Part shown: positions 61,011 through 64,000 of the stretch, one piece after another | How positions within the stretch are numbered: the stretch's first letter is position 1 | Layout of the letters: each line of letters starts with the position of its first letter | Assembly: GCF_020184175.1 (NCBI RefSeq) | Contig: NC_065531.1 | Coordinates: 84,476,604-84,540,603 of the forward strand | Direction of reading: 5' to 3' | Length of the DNA stretch: 64,000 bases | Origin: Aphis gossypii | Taxonomy: Eukaryota > Arthropoda > Insecta > Hemiptera > Aphididae | Position numbers and translations under genes: made by a program | The notes under the pieces: model-generated | Databases searched by the model: none | Seen by the model: the letters and a program-made list of their open reading frames with translations, nothing else | What the model was told of the DNA's origin: nothing

Positions 61011-62790
61011 AGATATATAAAGTGCCTCTACTGTGTAGAACCCATATTACATAGCGTAAATGTGATATTATGATTATTATTATAGATGGTGCTATCCCAC
61101 CCACACCCCTTCGATATTGTGATTGAAGTACTTTTTCGCGTATATTCGATTCTATATGGTAGATAACAGGACAAGTGCCACCATTATTTAAATTCCATTC
61201 GACGTATTGTAATACACCCTTCAAGCTACTCGCTATCGAAACGTTGTAAAATATAAACTCTGCAGTTCTGCATGTAGTCAAAACTCCATACAGTGGAAAA
61301 CGTTTAAGTATTAAACAAACGACAATGGATAAAAACTTATTTTGTTTATGTCTTTACGAAAAACAATAATCAAATAAAATCGCTATTGTTAGATTAGATG
61401 CATGGACATGTTTCTCTAAAAAATTATGATATTTTTTGATCAATATAAGATAACGCGCATAATAATAAAAAATAAAATATGTTCATTTTAATATCGACAT
61501 TAGGTATATACATTACTGTTTTACGAGAAAAACAGTGCAGGTAACTATTATATTTTCAAGAAGCGTTGTTTGTACATAAGTAAAACAAAAAACAAAACGT
61601 TAATTCGATATAGTAAAAACCTACATATCGATAAACAATTTTAAAATTAATCGTGAAAACTAATATTATAAAAGGGATACATAGTATGTGTAAGTTCATG
61701 CACGAGATATTACGTAACATACGATATTTCGTATAGATATTATAAATATTTATGTATTTATTGGGTAAAAACAAATTTATTTCTCATTTCATTCGGTTTT
61801 AGGTCTGTTGTAGCTAGTGTGGTTAAACATTTTTGTTTTGTGGTTTGAAAAATTACTTTTAAAGTTGAATAACAAACGTTATTTTACTTGTTGCTGATAA
61901 TCGAAAAATCCATTTCTATATTATTATTAATTATTTTTACTGATAGCGGAGATGCAAATCAAAATATAATTCTATAACTAATCGTTGTTGATAATACTGT
62001 AAAATATTAAATTTTAACTGTATAATAATAAATAAAAATTCTAACAATCATATCGTGAGAAAAAAGTATAATTTTACTGGCGTTTATTGCGATCAAAACA
62101 TTATTCCCGCGTTGAAAATCTTATAAGGAATTCTGATGTATAGGTGTATACAATATTTAAAAACCTGATATTAAAATATATGGATAATTATTATAATGTA
62201 TGCTTAATGCTTATCAATGCTACTGCCAACATAATTAAATAAACATTAAAACCATATTATTGATATCGTTAAATGTATAATTATTAGGTATAGTTTTAAC
62301 GGTAATCAGGGTCAAGCCCCTGTGACTCGCGTGTTAATTTGGGTAAAATTGTAGATCCTCCCTTCTGAAAATCGTATCTTATTTTGCTGACTATTCATCA
62401 TAACAATCGCGGCTCATATTATTAACGAGTGTTTTCGATTCAATTCATTCATTCATTCAACCTACCGAGTTCTATGACTGCAGCTGCGATATGTTCAACC
62501 ACGTGACAAATATTAAATACTACTATGGTATTAGAATAATTGTATTATTCACAGTATACCTACCGTACGGTGTACAGATCTTCGTAGTATACATAAAACA
62601 TAACATGTACGTTTTCACCTACACAGGTATGTAACGTATAGATTATGATAATTATATAGGTACATTATAAAACTATTATTATACTATAGTATGATCCGTG
62701 TCTATATATATGTTATAACACGATATTTATACAGTGTATGCCCTGCCTCATGCACCAAACACATTATTATGAATTATAATATTATTTAGT
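61011..62790. other. Mostly AT-rich spacer
   Basis: The first 270 bases are more complex and contain a 100-codon minus-strand frame (61281 down to 60979), protein-like in its first half (VLQYVEWNLNNGGTCPVIY) but overlapping the island frames and unassigned. The rest is A/T-rich, with a modest patch at 62300-62500. No gene is supported. Confidence 0.45.
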
Positions 62791-63950
62791 AGGTTTTTAA
62801 TATGAGACTCTGTACCCCGGTATAATAGGCACAGCGATTTATACCCATTTTCCGATCGATTAGACTAATCCGAAATTTACTTTTATTCGCGTTTGTGTAA
62901 ATCACATGTGAACACCCGTAATAGCCCGACTCGGAGATTATATTATTTTGAGGGTGCGACGATACATTATGGTCTGCGCCAAATTTTAAAGACTCTCCGT
63001 TGCACGTATGTACACGATGGCTGCTGCTTGCATGTGCAATACAATTATTTAAAACGTTGTACGCGATATTATTATTTACGGTTTAAGATTATCCTGAAAA
63101 ATTCGTTTTTTTTTCTCCGCTCGCTCTACTCGTATTATTTGTTAAATCCGTCACAAGAATGCCCCGTTTTTCTAGTTCTTTTATTTTTTATATACCACAC
63201 CCATGGCTGATTTTTTACGAATACATAAATCCCATGCACAATAAAGGGATAATACGAGAAAATAAGAGCTAGTATAAGAGAGAGAGAGAAAGTGTGCGTA
63301 AGGGAGAAGCAGAAATTCTAGATCCTTTTCACGACAAACGCCCCTATAATATATTGCAGGCGGCATCGTTTTGCCCCGCTGATCTCGCTTGATCGACGAG
63401 TGACGACGACGACAACGACGACGACGATGCCGCACCGCATTACATTATACCATTATACATATATAATATATATATATTTTTACAATATGTATATAGAATA
63501 CACTGCGTGTACAACAACGAGTCTCGTGTGTGTAGGTATATAATAATATGTGATGTGCGAGCGGCAACCGACGAATGATATTATATTATTAGCCAGACGG
63601 CCCTTTTGATGTACACATACATTCGGGTTTACTATTGTGTTTTAATATAATAATATAATAAACGGGGGAACACAATATTATGCGGACGAAACAAACGGGC
63701 AACGAATTTACGTTTAGAGCTGCGGCGGCGAATACGATGGAATAACAGAAAAATGACTAGTTCGATAAAAAAAAATAAAATAAAAAATATATCGCGTTCA
63801 TCGTATGCCTTCTGAAGTATATATGTAGGATATGCGCGCAGTGGGGTGTCCTTTGATGGCGAAACAAAAGGGACACGAGTGGCATAACAATTATTTATAT
63901 TGATGTGTCGTAGACATATTTTCGTGGTGGAAAAAAATACCACTCTAAAC
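62791..63950. promoter_or_regulatory. CpG-rich island at the window edge
   Basis: CpG-bearing sequence at 62810-63060, 63330-63430, 63540-63610 and 63660-63740, with a GAGA-type tract (63272-63290), a GAC repeat and long stop-free stretches on both strands that I do not call as genes. Together with the islands at 55-61 kb it suggests a promoter-rich territory continuing beyond the window. Confidence 0.35.
63402..63427. repeat. (GAC)n trinucleotide repeat
   Basis: GAC units with one CAA interruption. If transcribed and translated it would give poly-Asp/Arg/Thr depending on frame. The overlapping minus-strand frame here (RRRRCRRR) is a repeat artefact. Confidence 0.9.
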
Positions 63951-64000
63951 GTTTGTTATATACAGCCTATTATAGTAATGATAATATATTATAATATATT

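Noticed and set aside
60979..61281. 100-codon minus-strand frame
   Set aside because: Partly protein-like, but includes an Ile run and overlaps a competing + frame. No family recognised.
1..64000. CRISPR array, bacterial operon or phage content
   Set aside because: No regularly spaced direct repeats, no ribosome-binding-site-led gene runs, and base composition and motifs typical of an insect nuclear genome.

Overview
This window looks like eukaryotic, probably insect, nuclear DNA. It is very AT-rich (roughly three quarters A+T by eye), full of homopolymer A/T runs and TA/ATT microsatellites, with no operons and no long open reading frames. The abundant TAGGTAC/TACCTA and ATAATATTATAAT-like strings, plus islands of CpG-rich DNA in an AT-rich background, fit an aphid or close hemipteran relative. 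That assignment is an inference from sequence style, not a proof. I recognise no complete protein-coding gene. The window reads as intergenic or large-intron DNA.

Layout. Positions 1-20 kb are almost pure AT-rich spacer, with one coding-like but broken stretch (3355-4830), two short segments of higher complexity (2030-2420, 11750-12020) and a CA microsatellite (17194-17226). At 20067-20786 lies the decayed 3' end of a Jockey-type non-LTR retrotransposon, recognisable from its terminal RIGHTRLTH motif and poly-A tail. The first strong CpG-rich island follows immediately (20930-21800). A second island (28690-29613) is abutted by a 651-bp element with CAGGGTG terminal inverted repeats and TA target duplications (29616-30266). 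Further GC-richer islands lie at about 34.4-36.0, 39.0-40.3, 48.4-49.7, 55.3-57.7, 58.2-58.5, 59.6-61.0 and 62.8-63.95 kb, so island density rises sharply toward the right edge.

The islands hold what little gene-like signal there is: short frames with protein-like composition, two of them signal-peptide-like (21294-21356 running into a splice-donor-like site, and 58244-58384 with a favourable start context), consensus-like splice donors (21357, 39786, 55739), GAGA repeats, and an 18-bp sequence shared exactly by two islands 31 kb apart. The simplest reading is that the islands are promoters, first or untranslated exons, or enhancers of one or more genes whose main coding exons lie outside the window. 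I found no CRISPR array, tRNA or rRNA, and no evidence that compels an undescribed system. The best leads are the small ORFs and the shared island motif. All CDS calls here are low confidence.
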